Assembly: GCA_947446855.1 (NCBI GenBank)
Contig: CANFIH010000011.1
Location: forward strand, 1 to 49,592
Reading direction: 5' to 3'
Length of the DNA: 49,592 bases
Origin: Burkholderiales bacterium
GTDB lineage: Bacteria; Pseudomonadota; Gammaproteobacteria; Burkholderiales; Burkholderiaceae_C
Positions 8,134 through 17,115 of this stretch are shown here, piece by piece. The notes beneath the pieces were generated by a model. It ran no database searches, had not been told where the DNA came from, and saw nothing but the letters and a program-made list of their open reading frames with translations. A program made the position numbers and the translations under genes. Position 1 is the stretch's first letter, and each line of letters opens with the position of its first letter.

Positions 8134-8783
8134 GGGCTGCACTGCAACGTGGCTTGACGCGGGTGGGGGCCGCCCTGCTGTTGCTGGCGCTGCCGGTTCT
8201 TGCGCTGTCGCAGGAAAGTGCGGAAGGGGCGGCCAAAGGCTTTCCCGTGCCTTTGGCCCAGGCCACGTACAGCGTGCCTGAGTCACAGAGCCCGGCCGTG
8301 CCCTGGTACCAGCATTTGCAGGAGGCGGCCCGGGCCTATGGCGTGGATGTGCACCTGCTGCAGGCGGTGGTGAAGGTGGAGTCTGACTTCGACCCCTATG
8401 TGGTGTCGCGCGCCGGAGCCATCGGGCTGATGCAAATCATGCCGGCCACCGCAGCCGGTTTTATCGGTCTGCGCGGCACCAAGCAGTCGCTAAGCCAGCA
8501 ACTCATGGACCCGGCCATTAACGTGCACGCGGGTGCTTTGTATTTGCGCTCCTTGATGGATACGTTCTCCCAGCGCCTGGACCTCGCCCTGGCAGCCTAC
8601 AACGCAGGTGCCGGCAACGTGCGCAAGGCGGGTAACCGTGTGCCTGCCAACGGGGAAACCCCCCAATTCGTGAAGAAAGTCACCGCCCTTTACGGCAGCA
8701 TCAAGGCCGCCGCCTACCTGACGGAGCCGGCTGCAGATGCTGCAGCATTCAGCCCGGCGCAGCCCACATTTGTGCCGCAGTGA
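8130..8783 (+). CDS. Lytic transglycosylase (SLT domain), periplasmic
   Basis: The ATG overlaps the parE stop as ATGA, so translation is probably coupled. A signal peptide (about residues 1-27, ending LALSQ) targets the periplasm. The SLT fold is clear: catalytic Glu in VVKVESDFDP, then AGAIGLMQIMPATA, NVHAGALYLRSL and AAYNAGAGNVRKAG. The enzyme cleaves the glycan strand of peptidoglycan and leaves 1,6-anhydro ends. At 217 aa it is a minimal single-domain member. Its place between the two topoisomerase IV genes is notable and could tie cell-wall remodelling to chromosome separation, though this is only inference. Confidence 0.88.
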   Translation: MRAALQRGLTRVGAALLLLALPVLALSQESAEGAAKGFPVPLAQATYSVPESQSPAVPWYQHLQEAARAYGVDVHLLQAVVKVESDFDPYVVSRAGAIGLMQIMPATAAGFIGLRGTKQSLSQQLMDPAINVHAGALYLRSLMDTFSQRLDLALAAYNAGAGNVRKAGNRVPANGETPQFVKKVTALYGSIKAAAYLTEPAADAAAFSPAQPTFVPQ

Positions 8784-8808
8784 TGTGCCCAAAATTTGAT
8801 TCCAACGC

Positions 8809-11187
8809 ATGACCGAAGACCTATTGACCCCCTTGAATCCACCCGCTGAGGGCGACGATGGCCTGAACCTGGCCACCTACGCCCAGCGTGCCTACCTCGA
8901 ATACGCGCTCTCCGTCGTCAAGGGCCGCGCCCTGCCGGACGCCTGCGATGGCCAGAAGCCGGTGCAGCGCCGCATTCTGTATTCCATGTCGCGCATGGGC
9001 TTAGGGTTTGGCGGTGCCAATGGCAACACCGGCGCCAAGCCGGTGAAATGCGCCCGTGTCGTCGGTGACGTGCTGGGCCGCTTCCACCCGCATGGCGACC
9101 AGGCCGCCTACGAGGCCCTGGTGCGCATGGCGCAGGATTTTTCACAGCGCTATCCGCTGATCGACGGCCAGGGCAATTTCGGCTCGCGCGATGGCGACGG
9201 TGCCGCCGCCATGCGCTACACCGAGGCGCGTCTGGCCAAGATCACCTCGCTGCTGCTGGACGAAATCGACCAGGGTACGGTGGACTTCCAGCCCAATTAC
9301 GACGGCTCCACTGAAGAGCCCTGCCAGCTCCCGGCACGCCTGCCGTTCTCGCTGCTCAACGGCGCCAGCGGCATTGCCGTGGGCCTGGCCACCGAAATCC
9401 CCAGCCACAACCTGCGCGAAGTGGCCGATGCCTGCATCGCCCTGGTCAAGACCCCGCAGTTGTCGGAGGCCGAGCTGTTCACCCTCATTCCGGGCCCGGA
9501 CTTCCCCGGCGGCGGCCAGATCATCAGCCCGGCCTCCGACATTGCCGACGCCTACCGCACGGGGCGCGGTTCGCTCAAATGCCGGGCCCGCTGGAAGATT
9601 GAAGACCTGGCGCGCGGCCAGTGGCAACTGGTCGTCACCGAGCTGCCGCCGGGGGTGAGCACCCAACGCGTGCTGGAAGAGATTGAAGAGCTGACCAACC
9701 CCAAGGTCAAGACCGGCAAGAAGGCCCTGAGTCAGGACCAGACCCAGCTGAAAGCCAGCATCCTGGCGGTGCTGGACGTGGTGCGCGACGAATCCGGCAA
9801 AGAGAACGCTGTGCGTCTGGTGTTCGAGCCCAAGACCAGCCGCATTGAGCAGCAGGAGCTGATTACCGCGCTGCTGGCACACACCAGCCTGGAATCCTCT
9901 TCGCCCGTCAACCTGACCATGGTCGGCTTGGATGGCCGTCCCACGCAAAAGTCTCTGCGCCAGATGCTCAATGAGTGGATCAGCTTTCGCCAGACCACTA
10001 TCGAGCGCAGAAGCCGCCACCGCCTGGCCAAGGTGCTGGACCGCATCCACATCCTGGAGGGCCGCCAGACCGTTCTGCTCAACATCGACGACGTCATTGC
10101 CATCATCCGCCAGAGCGATGAGCCCAAGGCGGCGCTGATTGCGCGCTTCAACTTGAGCGACCGGCAGGCCGAAGACATCCTGGAAATCCGCCTGCGCCAA
10201 TTGGCAAGGCTGGAGGCTATCAAGATCGAGCAGGAGTTGTCGGAGTTGCGCATCGAGCAGGGCCGGCTGGAAGAAATCATCAACAACCCCGCGGCCCTGC
10301 GGCGCTTGATGGTCAAGGAAATCGAAGCCGACGCCAAAACCTTTGCCGATGCACGCCGTACCCTGATACAGACCGAGAAAAAGGCCGTGGCCGAAGTCAA
10401 GGTGGTGGACGAGGCAGTCACCGTCGTGGTCAGCCAGAAGGGCTGGGTGCGCACCCGCCTGGGCCATGGACACGAGGCCAGCACCTTTGCCTTCAAGGCG
10501 GGCGACGGGCTCTATGACACCTTTGAATGCCGCAGCGTCGACACGCTGCTGGTGTTCGGGTCGAATGGCCGCGTGTATTCGGTGGCGGTGTCGCTGTTGC
10601 CGGGCGGGCGCGGTGACGGTCAGCCGGTGACCACGCTGATCGAGTTGGAGAGCGGCACGCAACTGCTGTATTACTTTGCCGGCCCGGCCGCGGCCACGCT
10701 GCTGCTCAGTTCCACCGGAGGCTATGGCTTTATGGCCACGGTAGCCAATCTGATTTCGCGCCAGAAAGCCGGCAAGGCTTTTGTCACCTGCAACGCGGGC
10801 GAGACCCTGTGCAAACCCTCGCTGGTGAGTGGTGCGCAGGGCAGGGTGCTGACCCCTGGTACTGCGGCGGCCCCGGTGGCACCCGCCACCCATGTGGCCT
10901 GTGCCTCCACGGGCGGGCGCATCCTGACCTTCGAGCTCACCGAGCTCAAATCCATGGCCACCGGCGGGCGCGGCCTGATGCTGCTGGACCTGGAAGCCAA
11001 GGACACGCTGGCCGGTGCGGCGGCCTACACGCGCAGCATCCGCATCGAGGGCATAGGCCGCGGCGGCAAGGAGCGCGACGAGACGCTGGAAATCCGTAGC
11101 CTCAACAACGCACGCGCCGCGCGGGGCCGCAAGGGCAAGGCGGCCGACCTGGGCTTCAAGCCCACCGGCATTACCCGGGTGGAGTAG
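8809..11187 (+). CDS. parC: DNA topoisomerase IV subunit A
   Basis: ParC breaks and rejoins DNA in topoisomerase IV. The breakage-reunion core is complete: [12 protein letters not shown] near residues 92-103, [12 protein letters not shown], and the catalytic tyrosine at about residue 137 in MRYTEARL. The C-terminal domain (from about 500) has the irregular beta-pinwheel blades seen in ParC. At 792 aa it is the expected size. At the place of E. coli ParC Ser80, the main quinolone-contact residue, there is Gln98. It follows the transglycosylase by 25 bases, so parE, slt and parC are likely one transcript. Confidence 0.95.
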   Translation: MTEDLLTPLNPPAEGDDGLNLATYAQRAYLEYALSVVKGRALPDACDGQKPVQRRILYSMSRMGLGFGGANGNTGAKPVKCARVVGDVLGRFHPHGDQAAYEALVRMAQDFSQRYPLIDGQGNFGSRDGDGAAAMRYTEARLAKITSLLLDEIDQGTVDFQPNYDGSTEEPCQLPARLPFSLLNGASGIAVGLATEIPSHNLREVADACIALVKTPQLSEAELFTLIPGPDFPGGGQIISPASDIADAYRTGRGSLKCRARWKIEDLARGQWQLVVTELPPGVSTQRVLEEIEELTNPKVKTGKKALSQDQTQLKASILAVLDVVRDESGKENAVRLVFEPKTSRIEQQELITALLAHTSLESSSPVNLTMVGLDGRPTQKSLRQMLNEWISFRQTTIERRSRHRLAKVLDRIHILEGRQTVLLNIDDVIAIIRQSDEPKAALIARFNLSDRQAEDILEIRLRQLARLEAIKIEQELSELRIEQGRLEEIINNPAALRRLMVKEIEADAKTFADARRTLIQTEKKAVAEVKVVDEAVTVVVSQKGWVRTRLGHGHEASTFAFKAGDGLYDTFECRSVDTLLVFGSNGRVYSVAVSLLPGGRGDGQPVTTLIELESGTQLLYYFAGPAAATLLLSSTGGYGFMATVANLISRQKAGKAFVTCNAGETLCKPSLVSGAQGRVLTPGTAAAPVAPATHVACASTGGRILTFELTELKSMATGGRGLMLLDLEAKDTLAGAAAYTRSIRIEGIGRGGKERDETLEIRSLNNARAARGRKGKAADLGFKPTGITRVE

Positions 11188-11265
11188 GTGCTGCACGGTA
11201 TGGCTCATTGATATTGCGCAAAAGCGGCGTCAGCTATGCAAAAGTTCGGCGCACCACAATAAACC

Positions 11266-12444
11266 ATGGATAAATACATGGTGATCTCGGGCGGTGGAAT
11301 CGGTGGCTTGGCTGCCGCCCTGGCCTGTGCCCGGGTGGGTTGGCAAGTGGACCTGCTGGAGCAGTCCCTGGTCTTTGGTGAGGTGGGAGCCGGCATCCAG
11401 CTGGGCCCCAATGTGGTGAAGGTGCTGGAGGCCTTGGGCGTGGGTGACGCTGTGCGCCGTGTGGCTGCATTTCCCAAGCATCTGGAGGTGCGCAATGCCA
11501 TCACTACCGAGCGCCTGGGTTTACTGCCCTTGGGGCAAACCGCCCTACAGCGCTACGGTGCGGCCTATGCCACCATTGCGCGCGCCGACATGCACAGCGT
11601 GCTGTTGGAGGCGGTGCGCGTGCAGGGTGGCGTGAATTTGCACCTGGACTCGCGCGTGATTGGTATTGCCCAGGATGACCAGCGTGTGCGCGTGGACACC
11701 GTGCAGGACCAGAGTTTTGAAGCGCCTTTGCTACTGGGTGCCGACGGGTTGTGGAGCCAGGTGCGCAAGCAGGTGGTGGAAAACGACACTGCGCCGCGTA
11801 CCACCGGGCACCTGGCCTTTCGCGCCATGTTGCCGCAGAGCGCCTTGCCGGCCTCCCTGCGCACGCAGGTGGTGACGGCCTGGATGGGGCCGGATTTTCA
11901 TGCCGTGCATTACCCCGTGCGTTGCGGTGATTGGCTCAACGTGGTGTGCATCGTCAAAGGCAAGGTGTCGGGCGATCCGCAGTCCTGGGACCACAGCGCC
12001 AATGCCCCTGAATTGCGCAGCCGCATGGCCAAGGCCCGTGGCCCGCTAAGGGACCTGATTTACGCCATTGACCCATGGCGTTTGTGGCCCCTGTCAGACC
12101 GCCCGCCCATGGCCAGTGCAGCTGAGCATGCCAAGGGCCGGATTGCCTTGCTGGGCGATGCCGCTCATCCCATGCGCCCCTATCTGGCGCAGGGTGCCGG
12201 CATGGCCATCGAAGACGCCGCCGCGCTGGCGCATTGCATCGGTGAAGCCCCGGGCCAGGTGCCGCAGGCGCTGGCGCGTTTCGCTGCGATGCGGTGGCAA
12301 CGCAATGCGCGGGTGCAGGCGCGTGCCATCCGCAATGGCGAGATCTACCACTTCAAGGGTTTGCAGCAGGTGGGGCGTGACATCGCACTCAAACTGCTGG
12401 GCTCCCGGCTGATGGACGTGCCCTGGCTCTACAAAGGCCCTTGA
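11266..12444 (+). CDS. FAD-dependent aromatic-ring monooxygenase (salicylate/3-hydroxybenzoate hydroxylase-like)
   Basis: A class A flavoprotein hydroxylase of 392 aa. The three signature motifs are present: GGGIGG at 9-14 for the FAD dinucleotide fold, GADG at 158-161 for FAD/NADPH binding, and LLGDAAHPMRPYLAQG near 295-310 for the flavin ribityl. It most resembles single-component hydroxylases of hydroxylated benzoates, such as salicylate 1-hydroxylase or 3-hydroxybenzoate 6-hydroxylase. No ring-cleavage genes lie nearby, so the substrate is open. It appears to be a single gene between parC and the phosphoesterase. Confidence 0.85.
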   Translation: MDKYMVISGGGIGGLAAALACARVGWQVDLLEQSLVFGEVGAGIQLGPNVVKVLEALGVGDAVRRVAAFPKHLEVRNAITTERLGLLPLGQTALQRYGAAYATIARADMHSVLLEAVRVQGGVNLHLDSRVIGIAQDDQRVRVDTVQDQSFEAPLLLGADGLWSQVRKQVVENDTAPRTTGHLAFRAMLPQSALPASLRTQVVTAWMGPDFHAVHYPVRCGDWLNVVCIVKGKVSGDPQSWDHSANAPELRSRMAKARGPLRDLIYAIDPWRLWPLSDRPPMASAAEHAKGRIALLGDAAHPMRPYLAQGAGMAIEDAAALAHCIGEAPGQVPQALARFAAMRWQRNARVQARAIRNGEIYHFKGLQQVGRDIALKLLGSRLMDVPWLYKGP

Positions 12445-12530
12445 ATCGCGTTGGGCGGGGTCCGCGGCGCTAAACTTCTGCAGCGCCCAGCCAATTGGCA
12501 GCATAAAAAGAAGCCTCACCAGGAGACGCC

Positions 12531-14090
12531 ATGAGCCCCTTGCACCCCTACCCTGATTTGTCTGCCGTGTCCTGGCGCCTGAGGCGCTTGGCGCTGGCCC
12601 TTGGCGTGGCGGCGACCTTGGCCGCCTGTGCCGCTCCGGGCCAGTCTTCTGCCCGCAAGGACCCGCTGGAGCGTATTCGCAACGTTGTGGTGATCTATGC
12701 CGAGAACCACAGTTTTGACAATATCTATGGTTTGTTTCCCGGAGCCAACGGAATTGCCAACGCCACGGAGCAACAAAAGCTGCAGCTTGACCACGACGGG
12801 ACGCCGCTGAAGGAGCTTGTGACCTTCGGCCCGGACGGCAAGCCCGATGCCAGCTTTGCGGTCATGCCCAATGCGCCGTTTCGCATTGATGCGCCACCGG
12901 TGAGCCGCGCACCCACGCAAATCGTGCCCAGCCCGACGCACCTGTTTTACAACAACCAGGAGCAAATCAACGGTGGCAGCAACAACCACTTTGTCGCCAT
13001 GTCGGCGGTGGGTGGCTGGGTCATGGGGCATTACGACGGCAGCCAGTTCCGCATGTGGCAATGGGCCAGGGACTACACATTGGCCGACAACTTCTTTATG
13101 GGTGCGTTTGGCGGTTCTTATCTGAATCACCAGTATCTGGTTTGCGCCTGCGCGCCGCGCTTTGACGGCGCGCCGGATTACATGCGGGCCCAACTGGACT
13201 CGGACGGCCGCTTGCAAAAGCGTGCGGGCTCGCCCTCGGCGCATGTGGGGGCGGTGCAACTGGTCAATGCCGGACAGGTCACGCCGGATGGTTACTCCAT
13301 CAACACCACACAACCTCCTTACCAACCCAGCGGCATTCCAACTGCGGCGAATGGTGCGCGCGAACTGGCCAATCCCGCGGGGTTTGCCCGCCATGGCGGC
13401 AAGCCCGATCTGCCTCTGCCGCCGCAAACCGGCAAGACCATTGGTGACACGCTCTCGGCCAAGGGGGTGGATTGGGCCTGGTATGCCGGCGGCTACCAGC
13501 GTGCGCTGCGCGACGGCGTGCAGGACCCCGCCGCAGCGCGCAAGGTGATTTACGCCAAGGGCGAGGATTCGCCCAACTTTCAGCCGCACCACCAGCCCTT
13601 TAACTACTTCGCCAATTACGCGCCGGGCACCGCGGCGCGCGCACAGCACCTGCGGGATGGCGATGACTTTGTACAGGCCATTGCCAGCGGCCAGTTGCCG
13701 GCCGTGTCCTTTTACAAGCCGGCCGGGGTCAACACCCAGCACCCCAGTTATACCGACATGGTCACCGGCGATCGCCACATTGCCGACTTGCTGGACCGGC
13801 TCAAGGCCAGCCCGCAATGGAACAACATGCTGGTCATCGTCACCTACGACGAGAACGGAGGTTATTGGGACCATGCTGCGCCACCCACCGGTCCCGGTTG
13901 GGCCGATCGTTGGGGCCCGGGTACGCGCATACCGGCGCTGCTGATAGGTCCCTCGGTGAAAAAGGGCCATGTGGATTCCACGGCGTATGACACCGGATCC
14001 ATCCTCAAACTGATCACCCGCCGCTTTGGTCTGGAGCCGCTGCCGGGCGTGCGCGAGAAGGTCGGGGATTTGACCGGCGCGCTGGAGTGA
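12531..14090 (+). CDS. Secreted phosphoesterase, acid phosphatase AcpA/phospholipase C-like family
   Basis: This 519-aa protein belongs to the family that includes bacterial phospholipase C and Francisella-type AcpA acid phosphatase. The hallmark near the N-terminus of the catalytic domain is seen: NVVVIYAENHSFDN with Glu58 and Asn59 as metal ligands, and later a VTYDENGGYWDH stretch that supplies more ligands. An N-terminal hydrophobic segment with TLAAC (Cys33) suggests a lipoprotein exported to the periplasm or cell surface. The ATG follows an AGGAG ribosome binding site. It probably releases phosphate from phosphomonoesters or lipids; the exact substrate is unknown. Confidence 0.85.
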   Translation: MSPLHPYPDLSAVSWRLRRLALALGVAATLAACAAPGQSSARKDPLERIRNVVVIYAENHSFDNIYGLFPGANGIANATEQQKLQLDHDGTPLKELVTFGPDGKPDASFAVMPNAPFRIDAPPVSRAPTQIVPSPTHLFYNNQEQINGGSNNHFVAMSAVGGWVMGHYDGSQFRMWQWARDYTLADNFFMGAFGGSYLNHQYLVCACAPRFDGAPDYMRAQLDSDGRLQKRAGSPSAHVGAVQLVNAGQVTPDGYSINTTQPPYQPSGIPTAANGARELANPAGFARHGGKPDLPLPPQTGKTIGDTLSAKGVDWAWYAGGYQRALRDGVQDPAAARKVIYAKGEDSPNFQPHHQPFNYFANYAPGTAARAQHLRDGDDFVQAIASGQLPAVSFYKPAGVNTQHPSYTDMVTGDRHIADLLDRLKASPQWNNMLVIVTYDENGGYWDHAAPPTGPGWADRWGPGTRIPALLIGPSVKKGHVDSTAYDTGSILKLITRRFGLEPLPGVREKVGDLTGALE

Positions 14091-14132
14091 GCTGCAGGCA
14101 GGCCCCTCAAATGTGTATGGATGTAAGCTTCT

Positions 14133-14160
14133 TTGACTTTGCCGCAATACCTTCTATCCT
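14133..14160 (+). promoter_or_regulatory. Sigma-70-type promoter for the PA2779/PA2778-like pair
   Basis: TTGACT at 14133-14138 and TATCCT at 14155-14160 are separated by 16 bases and lie about 25 bases upstream of the first ATG. The predicted start point is near 14167. Confidence 0.55.
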
Positions 14161-14185
14161 CTACACTTTAACTTTGTCCTTTGCC

Positions 14186-14575
14186 ATGAAATTTTTCAAA
14201 CGTCTGACTGCTTCCGTCCTGATTGCCTCCACCGCCATGCTGGGTATGCCCATGGTGGCCCATGCCGGCATTGTGTCCAGCGAGCAGGCGTTGGCCTCGC
14301 AAAGCCAATCGGATGCGCGGGCCCGGGTCAGTGCGCTGCTGGCGCGTGAGGAGGTGCGTGCGGGTCTGGCCGAACGCGGCCTGAGTGCCGATCTGGCACA
14401 GGAACGTGTCAAGGCCATGACGGATGATGAAGTGGCAACCCTGGCAGGGCGCATCGACCAGGCTCCTGCCGGCGGTGACATCCTGAGCGTGCTGTTCACC
14501 GTGTTCATCATATTGCTGGTCACCGATATTCTGGGCCTGACCAAGGTCTACCCGTTCACCCGATCGGTGCGATGA
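14186..14575 (+). CDS. PA2779-family small exported membrane protein
   Basis: A 129-aa protein with a signal peptide ending MVAHA at about residue 27, a helical charged middle part (residues 40-92) and a C-terminal hydrophobic span from ILSVLF to LGLTK. This build matches the PA2779 family, whose function is not known. A double glycine (residues 96-97, in PAGGDIL) lies just before the membrane span. The start is taken at the ATG that begins the signal peptide; the frame is open upstream without coding character. The next gene starts inside its stop codon (ATGA), so the two are translationally coupled. Confidence 0.75.
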   Translation: MKFFKRLTASVLIASTAMLGMPMVAHAGIVSSEQALASQSQSDARARVSALLAREEVRAGLAERGLSADLAQERVKAMTDDEVATLAGRIDQAPAGGDILSVLFTVFIILLVTDILGLTKVYPFTRSVR

Positions 14576-15531
14576 ATTTTTCGCCATGGTTGCGATGCAC
14601 CCCCGCTTTTGCGGGGGTTCTTGTTTGTGCCCTGCTCACGGGCTGCGCCACACCGCAAGTGACACGCTTGCGCGAAGCGGCTGACCCGCCGGCGGTGGCA
14701 GCGCAGGCAGACCTGCCAAACGTGCCGTTTTTTGCCCAGAAGGAGTACGAATGCGGCCCCGCCGCACTGGCCATGGTGCTGGCAGACGCAGGCGTGGCCG
14801 TTACGCCCGAGGCACTGGTAGACCAGGTCTACCTGCCCGCGCGCAAGGGCTCGCTGCAAGTGGAGATGCTGGCCGCGGCCCGTCGGCGCGGCATGGTGGC
14901 ATACGTGCTCAAGCCGGCCTTGCAAGATCTGCTGCAGGAAGTGGCTGCCGGCCATCCGGTGCTGGTGTACCAGAACCTGTCCCTGCCCATTTACCCGGTC
15001 TGGCATTACGCCGTGGTGATCGCCTACGACTTGGCACGCAACACCATCACCCTGCATTCGGGTGAAACGGCGCGTCTGGAGATGTCCCTGTTTACCTTTG
15101 AGCGCATCTGGGCGCGTGGCGGCTATTGGGCCATGCTGGCACTGCCGCCGGACCAATTGCCCGCCACGGCCGATGCCGCCGCCTATGCGCGCAGTGTGGC
15201 CGCTCTGGAGGCCGGCCAGCCGCAGGTGGCACGCCAGGCCTATGCGCAGGCGCTGGCGCGTTGGCCCGGGCATGCCTCCCTGCTGCTGGGACTGGGCAAT
15301 AGCGCCTATGCCCTGCACGACTTGCAGGTCGCCGCCGCAGCCTACGAAAGTGCCGTGCAAGCGCAGCCCGATTTTGCCGATGGCTGGAATAACCTGGCCC
15401 AAGTTCGTCTGGAACTGCGGCAAAAGTCTGCAGCCGGGGCGGCCATTGCGCGCGCCGTGGCACTGGGTGGTGCCCGGCTTGCACAGTATCTGGAACTGCA
15501 GGCAGAGGTGGCAGCGATGGCCGGGGACTGA
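14572..15531 (+). CDS. PA2778-family cysteine peptidase lipoprotein (C39-like plus TPR)
   Basis: A 319-aa lipoprotein with a lipobox LLTGC (Cys25). Residues 50-165 form a C39-type papain-like domain: YECGPAALAM with catalytic Cys61 and VWHYAVVI with His145. The C-terminal part (from about 195) is a set of tetratricopeptide-like helices (RQAYAQALARWPGH, AAYESAVQAQPDFADGW) likely to bind protein. C39 peptidases often cut after Gly-Gly, and the coupled upstream partner carries such a site, which suggests an enzyme-substrate pair. That is inference; no activity is known to me for the family. Confidence 0.78.
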   Translation: MNFSPWLRCTPAFAGVLVCALLTGCATPQVTRLREAADPPAVAAQADLPNVPFFAQKEYECGPAALAMVLADAGVAVTPEALVDQVYLPARKGSLQVEMLAAARRRGMVAYVLKPALQDLLQEVAAGHPVLVYQNLSLPIYPVWHYAVVIAYDLARNTITLHSGETARLEMSLFTFERIWARGGYWAMLALPPDQLPATADAAAYARSVAALEAGQPQVARQAYAQALARWPGHASLLLGLGNSAYALHDLQVAAAAYESAVQAQPDFADGWNNLAQVRLELRQKSAAGAAIARAVALGGARLAQYLELQAEVAAMAGD

Positions 15532-15600
15532 GCCGGCCCATCGATTGCGATCCCTCCATGGGTGCATACCGGCTTGTGCCATGATGCACGGGCTGAAAAG

Positions 15601-15617
15601 GTGGCGATCTGCGCCAC
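15601..15617. other. Hairpin upstream of the TerC-like gene
   Basis: GTGGCG and CGCCAC enclose a five-base loop. No T run follows, so it is not a standard terminator. It lies 25 bases before the TerC-family start and just upstream of the GGAGG ribosome binding site, where it could affect translation. Confidence 0.4.
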
Positions 15618-15641
15618 TTGCGTTATGGAGGATGGAAAAAG

Positions 15642-16376
15642 ATGGAGTGGCTCAACACGTCGTTTCTGACGGCCCTGCTGGAGATCATGCTGGTCAATAT
15701 TGTGCTATCGGGCGACAACGCGGTAGTGATTGCCCTGGCCGCGCGCAACCTGCCGCCGCAGCACCAGAGGCAGGCCATTGTGTGGGGCAGTGGCGGCGCC
15801 ATTGTGCTGCGCGTGGCGCTGACCATCGTGGCCGTGCAACTGCTCAAAATTCCCTTCCTGCAATGCCTGGGCGGGCTGCTGCTGGTCTGGATCGCTCTTC
15901 AACTGCTGGTGGAGCAGGATGAGCCCGAGGGCGCGCACCACGCCCACGGTGACCTCCTGGGGGCGGTCAAAACCATTCTGATTGCCGATGTGGTGATGAG
16001 CCTGGACAACACGCTGGCCATTGCCGGTGTAGCCAAGGGCAACTGGACCCTGCTGATCACGGGACTGGCCCTGTCGATCCCGCTGATCGTGGTGGGCAGC
16101 ACCGTCATCATGAAGGTGATGGACCGTTTTCCGGTGGTGGTGTATGTCGGCGCGGCATTGATCGCCTGGACGGCCGGCGAGATGATTGACTCGGACCAGG
16201 CGGTGCAGCCCTTTTTGCCAGCCCTATTTCATGGCACGGTGTATCTGCCGCTGCTGCTGACCGTCCTGGTGATCGGCTATGGCTGGTGGAGCAATACCAG
16301 CAAAGGCCGTGCGGCGCGTGCGGTGCTGGAGGCCGACAAGCATGCGGTACAGCGGCTGGAAGACCGCATCGATTGA
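15642..16376 (+). CDS. TerC/YkoY-family integral membrane protein
   Basis: A 244-aa membrane protein with about seven spans. The two family motifs are present, each with acidic residues inside a helix: SGDNAVVIALAARNLP near 24-39 and ADVVMSLDNTLAIAG near 114-128. TerC/Alx/YkoY proteins are linked to manganese export and to tellurite or pH stress. The loop EGAHHAHGD is His-rich, fitting a metal role. I looked for the yybP-ykoY manganese riboswitch that often precedes such genes and did not see it. The ATG at 15642 is preceded by GGAGG at a 10-base spacing. Confidence 0.85.
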   Translation: MEWLNTSFLTALLEIMLVNIVLSGDNAVVIALAARNLPPQHQRQAIVWGSGGAIVLRVALTIVAVQLLKIPFLQCLGGLLLVWIALQLLVEQDEPEGAHHAHGDLLGAVKTILIADVVMSLDNTLAIAGVAKGNWTLLITGLALSIPLIVVGSTVIMKVMDRFPVVVYVGAALIAWTAGEMIDSDQAVQPFLPALFHGTVYLPLLLTVLVIGYGWWSNTSKGRAARAVLEADKHAVQRLEDRID

Positions 16377-16412
16377 CGGCAGGGCCGGGGTTGCGTTGCC
16401 GGTGGAGGTGCT

Positions 16413-16448
16413 GGGGGATTTACCCCGCCTGATTGGGGTTTATCCCCC
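16413..16448. promoter_or_regulatory. 36-bp dyad, copy 1 (candidate activator site)
   Basis: GGGGGATTTACCCC, eight bases, then GGGGTTTATCCCCC. The outer arms are inverted repeats (12 of 14 pair) and each arm is itself nearly palindromic. It lies about 95 bases upstream of the sigma-54 promoter at 16543, the usual distance of an enhancer site. A second copy is at 18421, with 31 of 36 bases the same. Confidence 0.65.
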
Positions 16449-16542
16449 AAGACCCACCCCACAGCCCAGGCGGGTGTGGATTTTGCAAAATAAATCTGAA
16501 TGAAATCAAGCACTTAGGGAAGTCCTCTCGGCGGGCTGGCGT

Positions 16543-16558
16543 TGGCACACTCTATGCA
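16543..16558 (+). promoter_or_regulatory. Sigma-54 promoter of the NinX-like gene
   Basis: TTGGCACACTCTATGCA: the invariant GG (16544-16545) and GC (16556-16557) are exactly ten bases apart and TTGGCAC matches the -24 consensus fully. The -12 element is ATGC instead of TTGC. The expected start point is near 16569, about 30 bases before the ATG. Confidence 0.72.
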
Positions 16559-16600
16559 ATGTTTCAGGCACTAACTCACTATTCAATGCGGGGAGATGCC

Positions 16601-17041
16601 ATGAACGTTAAACGCCTTGACGGCCGCCAACTCAATTACTGGGTGGCCCAATCTGCCGGGCTCAGGCTCGCAACCAACCACCAAATGCCTGGCACACCCC
16701 ACGATCCGGAGAGCGGGGTCTGGCACCCGCACACCTACAACCCTGCCAACGACTGGTCCCAAGCCGGGGCCATTTTGTCGGCGGAGTGGTTCACTATTGA
16801 AGATGCGCTCGTGGAGTGGTTTGGCGCGCAGTGGCCGCACATCCCGGCCATTTCAGACAATCCCTTGAAATGGTTTATGCGGGCCTATGTCGCTACGCAA
16901 TACGGGGACGAGGTGGAAGACTCCACACCTTTTGAATTCGTTTCGGAGCCGGTGGTTGCAGCAGCCCCGATGCCTCCCGTGACCCGGCGTGTGAGCGCTA
17001 AGTGGAGCGTGCCAGCGTGGTTCCGGGAATTGATTTGGTAG
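16601..17041 (+). CDS. NinX-like (DUF2591) protein
   Basis: A soluble 146-aa protein. The N-terminal pattern (LDGRQLNYWVAQSAG), the central PANDWSQAGAIL and the later NPLKWFMRAYVATQYGDEV match the DUF2591 family, named after phage protein NinX; these residues recur in the family although no activity is known. No phage genes are nearby, so it is a chromosomal gene rather than part of a prophage. A GGGGAGA ribosome binding site precedes the ATG. The upstream DNA carries a sigma-54 promoter and a strong dyad, so expression is probably switched on by an enhancer-binding regulator such as the one encoded at 19950. An alternative ATG lies at 16586. Confidence 0.72.
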   Translation: MNVKRLDGRQLNYWVAQSAGLRLATNHQMPGTPHDPESGVWHPHTYNPANDWSQAGAILSAEWFTIEDALVEWFGAQWPHIPAISDNPLKWFMRAYVATQYGDEVEDSTPFEFVSEPVVAAAPMPPVTRRVSAKWSVPAWFRELIW

Positions 17042-17042
17042 G

Positions 17043-17074
17043 CGGGGTGGGCCAGCGACCTGCTGGCCGCCCCG
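17043..17074. terminator. Strong hairpin between convergent genes
   Basis: CGGGG and GGCCAGC pair with GCTGGCC and CCCCG around the loop GACCT. There is no T run on either side, so it may act as a weak or factor-dependent terminator for the NinX-like gene and for the barrel gene arriving from the other strand. Confidence 0.45.
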
Positions 17075-17115
17075 TCACCCGAAGGGCAGCACGCTGAGCT
17101 ACTGCTGCGGTGCAC

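Noticed and set aside
9142..11208. A 688-codon open frame on the minus strand opposite parC
   Set aside because: Its residues are Gln/His/Arg-rich without any domain pattern, and it mirrors the GC-rich codon structure of parC, which is a clear gene. The same holds for the 498-codon frame opposite parE and the 543-codon frame opposite the phosphoesterase.
15532..15641. A yybP-ykoY manganese riboswitch upstream of the TerC-like gene
   Set aside because: The conserved GGGGAGUAG core and its partner are absent; only a short hairpin is present.
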